The translations under genes and the position numbers were made by a program. Below the pieces are notes generated by a model, which ran no database searches, was not told the origin of the DNA, and saw only the letters and a program-made list of their open reading frames with translations. DNA of 37,535 bases from an uncultured Bacteroidales bacterium. GTDB lineage: Bacteria; Bacteroidota; Bacteroidia; Bacteroidales; UBA932. Positions 30,282-37,535 of the stretch are shown in pieces (position 1 is the stretch's first letter; every line of letters begins with the position of its first letter). The stretch covers positions 1 to 37,535 of the forward strand of contig CAMBRR010000011.1 in NCBI GenBank assembly GCA_945870315.1, given 5' to 3'.

Positions 30282-31955
30282 ATGAAGTATTTGAGGTGGT
30301 TCCTTTCCAAGATACGTCCCTGGTCGTTTGCCTTGACTGTCGCTATGCTGGCAAATGTCCTGAAGGCTGTTTGCAGCATTGCTTTCGTAGTAGTATGCAA
30401 ACGGCTGGTGGATATTGCGGTGAGCGTATTTTCTTCAGATGGTGACCTCGCCAGCGGAAAACAATCTCTCATACTCTTTTCCTGTATTCTGGTCGGGATA
30501 TCCCTTCTGAGGATATTGCTCAATGCTTATGTCTCGTATTCTCAGTCCAGAATCGAGGTATCTCTGAAGAACAACCTCAGGAGGGAACTTTTCGAATCCC
30601 TGCTCAACCAGAGCATTTCTTCATCGTCGCATCGTCATTCCGGAGACATAGTCAACCGTCTCCAGGAAGATGTGAGAGCCGTTTCCTCTGCATTTGCTTC
30701 CATTGTTCCTGTGCTTCTGGGTACATTGATCCAGTTCCTGGCAGCTTTCATATACCTTTGCTATCTTCAGTGGAAACTTGCCCTGTTGATGCTGGTACTT
30801 CTTCCAGTGGGGATATTGTTGGGAAAATTCATTACTTCCCGGGTAAGGAATCTTACTCACGACATAAGGAAAAAGGACTCCAGAGTAATGTCCCATTTGC
30901 AGGAAAGCCTTCAGCATATTACTTTGCTGCAGACTCTGGAATATTCGGATGAAAGCGTAAATTCCCTTGGACAGATGCAGGGAGGCCTGTATGACTCTGA
31001 AATGAGACGGATGAAATTCAGTCTTGTTTCCAGAATCTTCCTCTCTTTGACCTTTTCAGTTGCCTACGCTATTGCATTTCTTTGGGGAGTGTTCGGAATC
31101 AGTACCGGGGCAGTTACATATGGTATGATGACGGCCTTCCTTCAACTTCTGGCACAGATTCAGCGTCCTCTTTTGGATATGAGCGGCCAACTGCCGGCCC
31201 TGATTCACGCAACCGCCTCCATTGACCGTCTGATGGAGATTGAAAATCTTCCTAAGGAGGAATCTGTATCTCCTGTTATGATGGAAGGCATCGCGGGTGT
31301 CAGAGTAGAACATCTTTTCTTCAGATACCCTGAAAGTGAGAGGGATATTTATTCAGACTTTTCATATGACTTTCCTCCGGGCAGCAGGACGGCGATTCTG
31401 GGCCCAACAGGTATAGGTAAAAGCACGCTGATAAAACTTTTGCTGGCGTTGGAAAAGCCTTCAAAGGGTACTGTTACCCTGTATAGTTTCCCTCCTGAGG
31501 CAGGAGCTCCGCATAAAGAAAATGTTTCAGCGGATACAAGGTGCAATCTTGTTTATGTCCCTCAGGGAAACAGTCTTTTCAGTGGTACGATAAGGGAGAA
31601 TCTGATGATGGGCAATCCCAAGGCGACATTGAATCAGATGATGGATGCCTTGCATATTGCGGCAGCAGACTTTGTTTTTGACCTTCCTCAAGGACTTGAT
31701 TCTCAGTGCTTTGAGGCGGGCGGAGGCTTGAGCGAGGGGCAGGCTCAGAGGATTGCCGTGGCCCGTGCTCTCCTAAGGCCGGGAAGCATTCTGTTGTTTG
31801 ATGAATTTTCATCGGCGCTGGATTCTGAAACAGAGCATCTCCTAATGCAGAGACTCAACTCCGCAATGAACGGCAGGACGATGATATTCATAACCCATAG
31901 GGAAGAAATAGTTGAATACTGTGACAATGTTCTCAGATTAGGAAAAGAAAATTGA
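30282..31955 (+). CDS. ABC transporter, fused permease and ATPase (exporter type)
   Basis: The 557-aa protein has six transmembrane helices in the first ~300 residues followed by a full ATPase: Walker A GPTGIGKST (about 372-380), Q-loop VYVPQGNSLFSGTIRENL, signature GGLSEGQAQRIAVARALL, Walker B ILLFDEFSSALD and H-loop ITHREE. All catalytic residues are present. It is a half-size type IV exporter that would act as a dimer and lacks a peptidase domain. It lies between the HprK-like gene and the sensor-stub gene, with 1 base to the latter. The substrate could be a lipid, peptide or drug. Confidence 0.9.
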   Translation: MKYLRWFLSKIRPWSFALTVAMLANVLKAVCSIAFVVVCKRLVDIAVSVFSSDGDLASGKQSLILFSCILVGISLLRILLNAYVSYSQSRIEVSLKNNLRRELFESLLNQSISSSSHRHSGDIVNRLQEDVRAVSSAFASIVPVLLGTLIQFLAAFIYLCYLQWKLALLMLVLLPVGILLGKFITSRVRNLTHDIRKKDSRVMSHLQESLQHITLLQTLEYSDESVNSLGQMQGGLYDSEMRRMKFSLVSRIFLSLTFSVAYAIAFLWGVFGISTGAVTYGMMTAFLQLLAQIQRPLLDMSGQLPALIHATASIDRLMEIENLPKEESVSPVMMEGIAGVRVEHLFFRYPESERDIYSDFSYDFPPGSRTAILGPTGIGKSTLIKLLLALEKPSKGTVTLYSFPPEAGAPHKENVSADTRCNLVYVPQGNSLFSGTIRENLMMGNPKATLNQMMDALHIAAADFVFDLPQGLDSQCFEAGGGLSEGQAQRIAVARALLRPGSILLFDEFSSALDSETEHLLMQRLNSAMNGRTMIFITHREEIVEYCDNVLRLGKEN

Positions 31956-31956
31956 T

Positions 31957-32796
31957 ATGACTAAACGGGATAAAAAACCATCGATGCGCAGGAAACTTTT
32001 CCTGTCGCTCGGATCCATAGCTGCAGCGCTCCTGCTTACTTGTGTGATTTCCATCCTCGAATATCAGAGGATGAGCAATTTCGTGTCAGAACTCATAGCA
32101 TCCAATATCAACAGCCTGAACCAGTCACGCAAACTGGCTTCTATGGTGGAAAATTATCATCTTGGAATGTTGGCGGTTGTGGTCGAAAACGACATCTCCC
32201 GGATGCCAGACTTCAACAATGGAGCTTTCTCCGCTCAATGTGATACTCTTATAGCTTCATTCACAGCCTCTTCAAAGGCCCGTCAGCTGGTTGGACCCGT
32301 CCTTCAGTCCTTCAGTGACTATGTAAGCACATCTCAGCAGTTTGACCAGATTTTCCTAAGTGCGGATGTAGATCCCGGTAAATGGTTCTTTGAAACCCTC
32401 CAGCCAAGTTATAACCAGGTAAGGGACAATCTTGACAGTCTCAGCAGAGCCATTCACAATGAACTTCGTGACAATAGTGAAAATTTTGATGCCGGATTCT
32501 ACAGAGGTGTGATGCCAGGCTTCGTTTGCGTAGGCGTGGGACTTTTGCTCGTATTCCTTCTTACATATTTCATTATTGTCTTCTATGTTAACCCTCTGAT
32601 GAAGATGGCTTCAGGAATAGACAATTACCGTTCTGCAGGCAAACGTTACAATGTGTCCTTTGATGGAGATGACCAGATAGCAGATATCAATACCGGAATT
32701 ACAGAACTTGTGGAAGAAAATCTGGAACTCAAACGACGAGTCAAGGATCTCCGTGAGGATAGACAGAAATTGTTCAAGGACCTGCAGCAGGAGTAA
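31957..32796 (+). CDS. 4-helix-bundle/HAMP membrane sensor without output domain
   Basis: The 279-aa protein has a short cytoplasmic start, TM1 (about 13-33), an extracytoplasmic helical domain of ~150 residues resembling the 4-helix-bundle sensor of chemoreceptors and histidine kinases, TM2 (about 186-211), and a HAMP-like segment (NPLMKMASGIDNYRSAG and later helix). A coiled coil (ELVEENLELKRRVKDLRED) then runs to the end. There is no histidine kinase, methyl-accepting, cyclase or phosphatase domain. It starts 1 base after the ABC gene and ends 3 bases before the helicase gene. It may signal through a partner protein that binds the coiled coil. Confidence 0.72.
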   Translation: MTKRDKKPSMRRKLFLSLGSIAAALLLTCVISILEYQRMSNFVSELIASNINSLNQSRKLASMVENYHLGMLAVVVENDISRMPDFNNGAFSAQCDTLIASFTASSKARQLVGPVLQSFSDYVSTSQQFDQIFLSADVDPGKWFFETLQPSYNQVRDNLDSLSRAIHNELRDNSENFDAGFYRGVMPGFVCVGVGLLLVFLLTYFIIVFYVNPLMKMASGIDNYRSAGKRYNVSFDGDDQIADINTGITELVEENLELKRRVKDLREDRQKLFKDLQQE

Positions 32797-32799
32797 ATT

Positions 32800-34239
32800 A
32801 TGGATACCAGGCAGGAACAACTCTACAAGGCTTTACTTGCAAAGATGCAGAATGAGCCGACTCCCTGTCAGGACAGGTTTTTCCGGCAGGTGAGTGATTT
32901 CGTGCTCTCAGACGCGGATGTGATGGTCCTGAACGGCTATGCCGGAACTGGTAAAACGACAGCTATTGCCTGCTTGGTAGCTGCTCTCAAATCTCTGAAA
33001 ATCAAATCTGTACTTCTTGCTCCAACAGGCCGTGCAGCCAAGGTTCTGTCTCTATATGCCGGAGCAAAAGCATATACTGTCCATAAGCACATCTACAGGC
33101 AGAAAACTGTCGGCAGCGATGGCTTCGGGCAGTTTACACTTTCTCCCAACAAGGACCGCAACACGCTTTTTGTAGTGGATGAGGTATCACTTATGGGCAA
33201 CGAAGAGACTTCAGCCCAATCCACGGCTTCTTTTGGGACTGGCCATCTCCTGGATGACCTGTTGACTTTTGTGCGCAATGGCGTGAACTGCAAGGTGCTT
33301 CTGGTTGGAGACTCAGCGCAGCTGCCGCCTGTCGGCCTGGATGAATCCCCGGCGCTTTCCAGAGAATATATGAACATCCTCAGCAACGACGTTTCTTTTT
33401 GTGAACTCACAACTGTTGTACGTCAGAAAGACGAATCAGGAATACTCTACAATGCTACACTTCTGAGGAATATTATCGATAGTGAACCATATGATATTGA
33501 TTATGAGTCACTTGGACTGGAAATAAGTCCGTTTTCGGACATTGAGAGAATTTCAGGAGGCGAGTTGATAGAGAAGATTTCGGATGCCTATTCCCGCTAT
33601 GGAGAGGATGAAACCGTAATCTTGTGCCGTTCCAACCGCAGGGCCAACCGTTACAATGCCGGCATCCGGTCAATGGTTCAATATAAGGAAGAGCGACTCG
33701 TCAAGGATGACAAACTGATGATTGTGAAGAATTGTTATCAGTTTGTAGAGGATATCCCGGATTTGGATTACATCGCCAATGGCGATATCGCGCTTTTGGT
33801 AAAGATATCCAAATATGAAGACAGATATGGGCTGCATTTCGCCCAGGCAAGGTTGCGCTTCCCTGATTATGACGACCAGGAAATCGAGGCGAAAGTTATT
33901 CTGGACACCCTGGAATCGGAAAGCGCTTCCCTCACTCACGAACAGTCCAATGCCCTGTATCTTGGTGTAAATCAAGATTATTCGCATATTACTTCCAAGA
34001 AAAAACGATATGACGCTGTGAGGGAGGATAAATATTTCAATGCCCTTCAACTCAAATATGCAGGTGCAATCACCTGCCATAAGGCCCAGGGAGGTCAGTG
34101 GGACTGTGTTTTCATAGACAATCCATTCTGGCAGGATAATCTCACCGTTGATGACCTGAAATGGTTGTACACAGCAATCACCAGGGCAAAGACAAAGGTT
34201 TATCTGGTCAATTTCAAGGACGAAATGTTTTGTATGTAA
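32800..34239 (+). CDS. RecD-like superfamily 1B DNA helicase
   Basis: The 479-aa protein has the AAA/SF1 helicase motifs: Walker A NGYAGTGKTTAIAC (about 45-58), motif Ia LLAPTGRAAKVL, Walker B FVVDEVSLMG, motif III VLLVGDSAQLPPV, arginine region ELTTVVRQ, and C-terminal UvrD-type ITCHKAQGGQWDCV and YTAITRAKTKVYLV. It resembles the RecD2/Dda-type enzymes (5'-3') without the extra N-terminal domains of RecD2. It would act on DNA during repair or replication restart. It is the last gene of the HprK-like operon; the next gene follows after 35 bases. Its functional link to the exporter genes is unclear. Confidence 0.87.
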   Translation: MDTRQEQLYKALLAKMQNEPTPCQDRFFRQVSDFVLSDADVMVLNGYAGTGKTTAIACLVAALKSLKIKSVLLAPTGRAAKVLSLYAGAKAYTVHKHIYRQKTVGSDGFGQFTLSPNKDRNTLFVVDEVSLMGNEETSAQSTASFGTGHLLDDLLTFVRNGVNCKVLLVGDSAQLPPVGLDESPALSREYMNILSNDVSFCELTTVVRQKDESGILYNATLLRNIIDSEPYDIDYESLGLEISPFSDIERISGGELIEKISDAYSRYGEDETVILCRSNRRANRYNAGIRSMVQYKEERLVKDDKLMIVKNCYQFVEDIPDLDYIANGDIALLVKISKYEDRYGLHFAQARLRFPDYDDQEIEAKVILDTLESESASLTHEQSNALYLGVNQDYSHITSKKKRYDAVREDKYFNALQLKYAGAITCHKAQGGQWDCVFIDNPFWQDNLTVDDLKWLYTAITRAKTKVYLVNFKDEMFCM

Positions 34240-34274
34240 AATGTTATGTTTATAATTAAATAATTATTGATGTT

Positions 34275-36332
34275 ATGATGATGAAGAGATACTGCTTGCA
34301 ACTAATTTTGATATTCCTGCCGATATTTGCTTTCGCAGGGGAGTTCGAGAAGATTCCAGTTGACTGGAAATGGAATGCGGACGGGACATATGAACTGAAA
34401 TATGACGGCAGGTTTACTGACCCGAAATATAATCCTATTGATGAACCCGGTGCAAGGAATGTGACTTTTTCACCGGACTCATCCTCTGTTGCCTATACCC
34501 TTGACAATGACCTGTATGTATGTTCTCTAGCAGACAGAAAGGTCCGCAGACTCACTTTTGATGGCTCCGACCTCATCCTTAACGGATGGGCTTCCTGGGT
34601 ATATTATGAGGAAATTTTCGGAAGGGCGTCCCGTTACAAGGCTTTCTGGTGGTCTCCGGACGGGAAGAAAATAGCTTATTATCGCTTTGACAATACCAAT
34701 GTTCCTCTTTTTCCTATATATTCTCCATTCGCGAAAGGAGAACGTCCTGAATTTACCGACCTTGGGCTAGGCGGTTCCCTCAATCAGACCAGATATCCGA
34801 AGGCCGGACAGGAGAATCCTCAGGTCAGGATAGGAATCATTGATCTTGAAGCTGAAGAACTTGGGACTGTGTGGGCGGATTTCAATCCTTCCGATGACCA
34901 GTATTTCGGCACCCCTTTCTGGTCAGATGACAGTAAGGGCTTCTATGTGAGCAGGATGCCAAGACTCCAAAATACCCTTGACTTGTATAGGGTTGACTCG
35001 GAGAATGGAAGCAAGGAGCAGATATACCACGAAACCTACCCGACCTGGATAGATTGGATGGATAATGTTGTCTTCACTTCCGAAGGATTGTATATGGTCC
35101 GCAATTTTGAAACTGACTGGCAGCAGATTTATTTCCTTTCCTATGACGGAAAGACCTTCCGCAGGCTTACAGAGGGTACCAACTGGTCGGTTTCAGTCTT
35201 GAGAGTTGACGCAGGCGATGTGTATTTTACTGCAAAAAGGGATGCAACCATAAGACAGGCTCTCTACAAGGTGGACCGTAAGGGCAGAATATATGCTCTG
35301 ACCGACCCGGCATACAATGTTTCCAATGTCAAGTTCTCACCTGACGGGAAAAAGTTCATCTGTGCCTATTCCAACTTCACTACACCTACACGCGTGGCTG
35401 TATTCAGCACCAAGGGAGGCATCCTTTCTTCCGGTCACGGCGAGGATATCATCACTGCCAACCTCAGCCAGCCTACCGGGCGTCTCGAAGGGAAAATCAT
35501 TGCCGATTCAAGAGGTGAGGACTACAATCCTGCGTCTTACGGCAAATATGAACTTGTCCACATCACCACTTCTGACGGATTCACTCTTCCGGGACTGATT
35601 CAATATCCCCTTGACTTCGATTCTTCCCGCAGTTATCCCGTTCACGTGGACATTTATGGAGGTCCCGATGCCCCTCAGGTCCGGGACAGGTGGATGACTC
35701 CAAATGACAACAACCAATGGTATTCTCGCAACGGAATCATTCAGATCACTGTCGATCCAAGGGATGCAGGGCACAATGGACGCAAGGGTATGGATATGAT
35801 ATACAAACAGTTGACAGTGCACGAAGTGGAGGATTTCGTTCAGTGGGGAAGATGGCTTCAGTCGCTGCCTTATGTCAATGGAGCCAAGATTGGCGTGGAA
35901 GGATTTTCATTCGGAGGCACTATGACTTCAATGCTGCTGATGAAGGCTCCGGATGTCTATCATTATGGTATAGCAGGTGGGGGAGTGTATGACTGGGCAC
36001 TTTATGATTCGCATTATACAGAACGCTTTATGGATACTCCTGAACGCAATCCGGAAGGATATGAGGCTGGCCGCGTCCTATCATATGTGGAGTTGTATCC
36101 TGTCAATGCAGGCTGTTCTAAGGGCGATGTCATGTTGAAGATAACTCACGGAACGGCAGATGACAATGTCCATTTCCAGAATACTCTTCAACTTGTTAAT
36201 GCTCTTGAACAAAGTGGAAAATGTTTTGAGTTTATGATTTATCCTGACGGGATGCACGGCTACAGCGGCCGTCAATGGGACCATTTCAATAATTCCAACA
36301 GGGCCTTCTGGCTAAAATATCTGAAAGATTAA
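34275..36332 (+). CDS. Dipeptidyl-peptidase IV-type serine peptidase (S9B)
   Basis: The 685-aa exported protein has a signal peptide (YCLQLILIFLPIFAFAG), an eight-bladed beta-propeller with the substrate-binding double Glu in SWVYYEEIFGRAS, and a C-terminal alpha/beta hydrolase. The catalytic Ser545 is in GFSFGG, Asp629 in HGTADDNVHF and His661 in GMHGY; IYGGPDAPQ carries the oxyanion region. It cleaves X-Pro or X-Ala dipeptides from the N terminus of peptides in the periplasm or at the cell surface. It is slightly short for the family but all key residues are present. Three ATGs lie at the start; the first is given. Confidence 0.93.
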   Translation: MMMKRYCLQLILIFLPIFAFAGEFEKIPVDWKWNADGTYELKYDGRFTDPKYNPIDEPGARNVTFSPDSSSVAYTLDNDLYVCSLADRKVRRLTFDGSDLILNGWASWVYYEEIFGRASRYKAFWWSPDGKKIAYYRFDNTNVPLFPIYSPFAKGERPEFTDLGLGGSLNQTRYPKAGQENPQVRIGIIDLEAEELGTVWADFNPSDDQYFGTPFWSDDSKGFYVSRMPRLQNTLDLYRVDSENGSKEQIYHETYPTWIDWMDNVVFTSEGLYMVRNFETDWQQIYFLSYDGKTFRRLTEGTNWSVSVLRVDAGDVYFTAKRDATIRQALYKVDRKGRIYALTDPAYNVSNVKFSPDGKKFICAYSNFTTPTRVAVFSTKGGILSSGHGEDIITANLSQPTGRLEGKIIADSRGEDYNPASYGKYELVHITTSDGFTLPGLIQYPLDFDSSRSYPVHVDIYGGPDAPQVRDRWMTPNDNNQWYSRNGIIQITVDPRDAGHNGRKGMDMIYKQLTVHEVEDFVQWGRWLQSLPYVNGAKIGVEGFSFGGTMTSMLLMKAPDVYHYGIAGGGVYDWALYDSHYTERFMDTPERNPEGYEAGRVLSYVELYPVNAGCSKGDVMLKITHGTADDNVHFQNTLQLVNALEQSGKCFEFMIYPDGMHGYSGRQWDHFNNSNRAFWLKYLKD

Positions 36333-36352
36333 CTCATTAAAATCTGATATAT

Positions 36353-37462
36353 ATGAAAAAGATAGCAGTTCTGGCTGTTTTGTCAGCCCTTTGTCTTGGG
36401 GCATATGCCCAGACTCCTAAGGATGTAAAGTATGTTTTTACAGAAGCATCCTCCCTTAATCTCATCGGAAAGATTCAGGAAGGGACTCCAAATCCTTATC
36501 ATCGTGTCGATACTGTTAAGTATAAAGGTTTTACAAAGGGAGAAAATACTCAGGTCAGATGTCCTGCAGGTCTTGCAGTCGTTTTCAAGACCAACTCTAC
36601 CACCATTTCCGTCAAGACAGAATTCGGATATGAATACAGTGCTCCCAATACTATGGCGCTTGCCTATAGAGGTTATGACCTGTACATCAAATCAGAAGGA
36701 AAATGGCTTTGGGCAGCTTCAGGGGCCACCAAACCTGGACATTCTTCCGATAATCTGGTGCTGATCAAGCATATGGATGACTCCGAAAAAGAGTGTCTTC
36801 TTTACCTTCCTATCTATTCGGAAGTCCTCTCAATGAAGATTGGTGTCCAGGAGGGAGCAATGATTGAACCTATTGAGTCTCCTTTCCGCTATCGTGTGGG
36901 TATTTTCGGATCCAGTTATACTCACGGCATCAGCACCAGCCGTGCCGGAATGAGTTATCCGATGCAGTTTACTCGCAATACAGGCATCCAGATGTTGAGT
37001 CTGGGGTGTAGCGGAAACTGCAAGATGCAGCCATATTTTGCAGATGTCCTTTGCGATGCTGATGTGGATGCTCTTGTGTTCGATTGTTTTTCCAACCCGG
37101 ATGCGAAGATGATAGAGGACCGTCTCTTTCCTTTTATAGAGAAAATCCAGGCGGCACATCCAGATATTCCTCTTATTTTCCAGCAGACTATTTATAGAGA
37201 AAGTCGTAATTTCAACCTGCAAAATGAACGTAATGAGAGGGCAAAGCAGGATATGGCAGCCAAAATGATGGCTCAGGCTGTAAAAAAATATAAAAATGTT
37301 TACTTTATCACCACCAATGCCACAGATGCCTCTCATGAGACCTCAGTAGATGGCACACACCCTGGCGATTACGGATATACCCTTTGGGAACAATCCATAG
37401 AAAAACAGATTCTGAAAATTCTGAAGAAATATGGAATCAAAGCCCCAGGCAAGAGAAAATAA
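36353..37462 (+). CDS. Two-domain SGNH/GDSL-type hydrolase
   Basis: The 369-aa exported protein has a signal peptide (MKKIAVLAVLSALCLGAYAQ), an N-terminal beta-sandwich SGNH-associated domain with the GxDLY-type signature RGYDLYIKSEGKW (about residues 102-114), and a C-terminal SGNH hydrolase domain. The nucleophile is Ser188 in GSSYTHG, the Gly block is LSLGCSGNCKMQ, the Asn block is CFSNPD, and the Asp333-x-x-His336 pair is in DGTHPGDYGY. It is likely an esterase of carbohydrate or peptide acyl groups. It lies 20 bases after the S9 peptidase gene and is probably co-transcribed with it. The substrate is unknown. Confidence 0.9.
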   Translation: MKKIAVLAVLSALCLGAYAQTPKDVKYVFTEASSLNLIGKIQEGTPNPYHRVDTVKYKGFTKGENTQVRCPAGLAVVFKTNSTTISVKTEFGYEYSAPNTMALAYRGYDLYIKSEGKWLWAASGATKPGHSSDNLVLIKHMDDSEKECLLYLPIYSEVLSMKIGVQEGAMIEPIESPFRYRVGIFGSSYTHGISTSRAGMSYPMQFTRNTGIQMLSLGCSGNCKMQPYFADVLCDADVDALVFDCFSNPDAKMIEDRLFPFIEKIQAAHPDIPLIFQQTIYRESRNFNLQNERNERAKQDMAAKMMAQAVKKYKNVYFITTNATDASHETSVDGTHPGDYGYTLWEQSIEKQILKILKKYGIKAPGKRK

Positions 37463-37487
37463 ATAGCTCTGTAATAATTAGTTGTAT

Positions 37488-37532
37488 TTCCCTCTTGAAT
37501 CAATTCCGGACAATCGGATGATGCGGAGGGAA
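37488..37532 (+). other. Incomplete hairpin at the window end
   Basis: TTCCCTC (37488-37494) pairs with GAGGGAA (37526-37532), with a possible inner TCCG/CGGA stem. The sequence ends 3 bases later, so it cannot be seen whether a T run follows. It could be a terminator or the start of a structured leader. Confidence 0.2.
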
Positions 37533-37535
37533 TAT

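Noticed and set aside
29379..31955. Lasso or other RiPP peptide cluster
   Set aside because: Only an HprK-like protein and an exporter are present; no precursor peptide, PqqD-like, protease or cyclase gene was found in the short gaps.

Overview
The window looks like a chromosomal segment of a Bacteroidales-type Bacteroidetes. Promoters carry the TAnnTTTG -7 box typical of the phylum, Shine-Dalgarno sequences are mostly absent, several genes appear leaderless, and the gene content fits (XerC next to a short HPF/RaiA, an HsdR_N mini-protein, a 628-residue PurF, split 5'-nucleotidase, membrane LytTR regulator). All identifications are by reading motifs; no database search was run.

Region 1 (1-3747) is an accessory-looking module. 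The first 110 bases hold the start of a WYL-type regulator read leftwards. Facing it is a short C-family DNA polymerase (DnaE paralogue, 820 aa) whose first catalytic Asp is a Cys. Next comes a two-helix membrane segment followed, in another frame, by a SprT-like zinc metallopeptidase (probably one frameshifted gene), then a 51-residue ORF. The three promoters here share one composite pattern at identical spacing: TGCC(G/A), 3 bases, TTT(T/G)GC, 12 bases, TAnnTTTG. No other promoter I found in the window has it. I read this as a self-regulated, possibly DNA-damage-responsive unit. It is the best candidate for an undescribed system.

Region 2 (3748-7918) has a gene-poor stretch, a Dabb-family gene on the minus strand with a strong terminator, and a three-gene glycan operon (F420-hydrogenase-beta-like Fe-S protein, GT2, GT4).

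Region 3 (7920-18825, plus strand) is mainly housekeeping: HsdR_N protein, CCA-adding enzyme, XerC, HPF/RaiA, terminator, HolA, a NatA/NatB-like ABC pair, a 5'-nucleotidase split into two genes in inverted order, a heparinase II/III-family lyase and MntP.

Region 4 (18842-28211, minus strand) holds the likely operon guaA-purF-carA-carB, three of whose products take nitrogen from glutamine, and a TrkH K+ transporter upstream of it.

Region 5 (28212-34239) opens with a regulatory intergenic region containing a candidate ~75-nt RNA and 21-bp-phased repeats. A membrane LytTR regulator follows, then a tight operon of an HPr-kinase/PEPCK-like P-loop protein, an ABC exporter, a 4-helix-bundle/HAMP sensor stub with no output domain, and a RecD-like helicase.

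Region 6 (34275-37535) has two exported hydrolases, a DPP-IV-type S9 peptidase and a two-domain SGNH hydrolase. No tRNA, rRNA, CRISPR array, insertion sequence or attachment site was seen.
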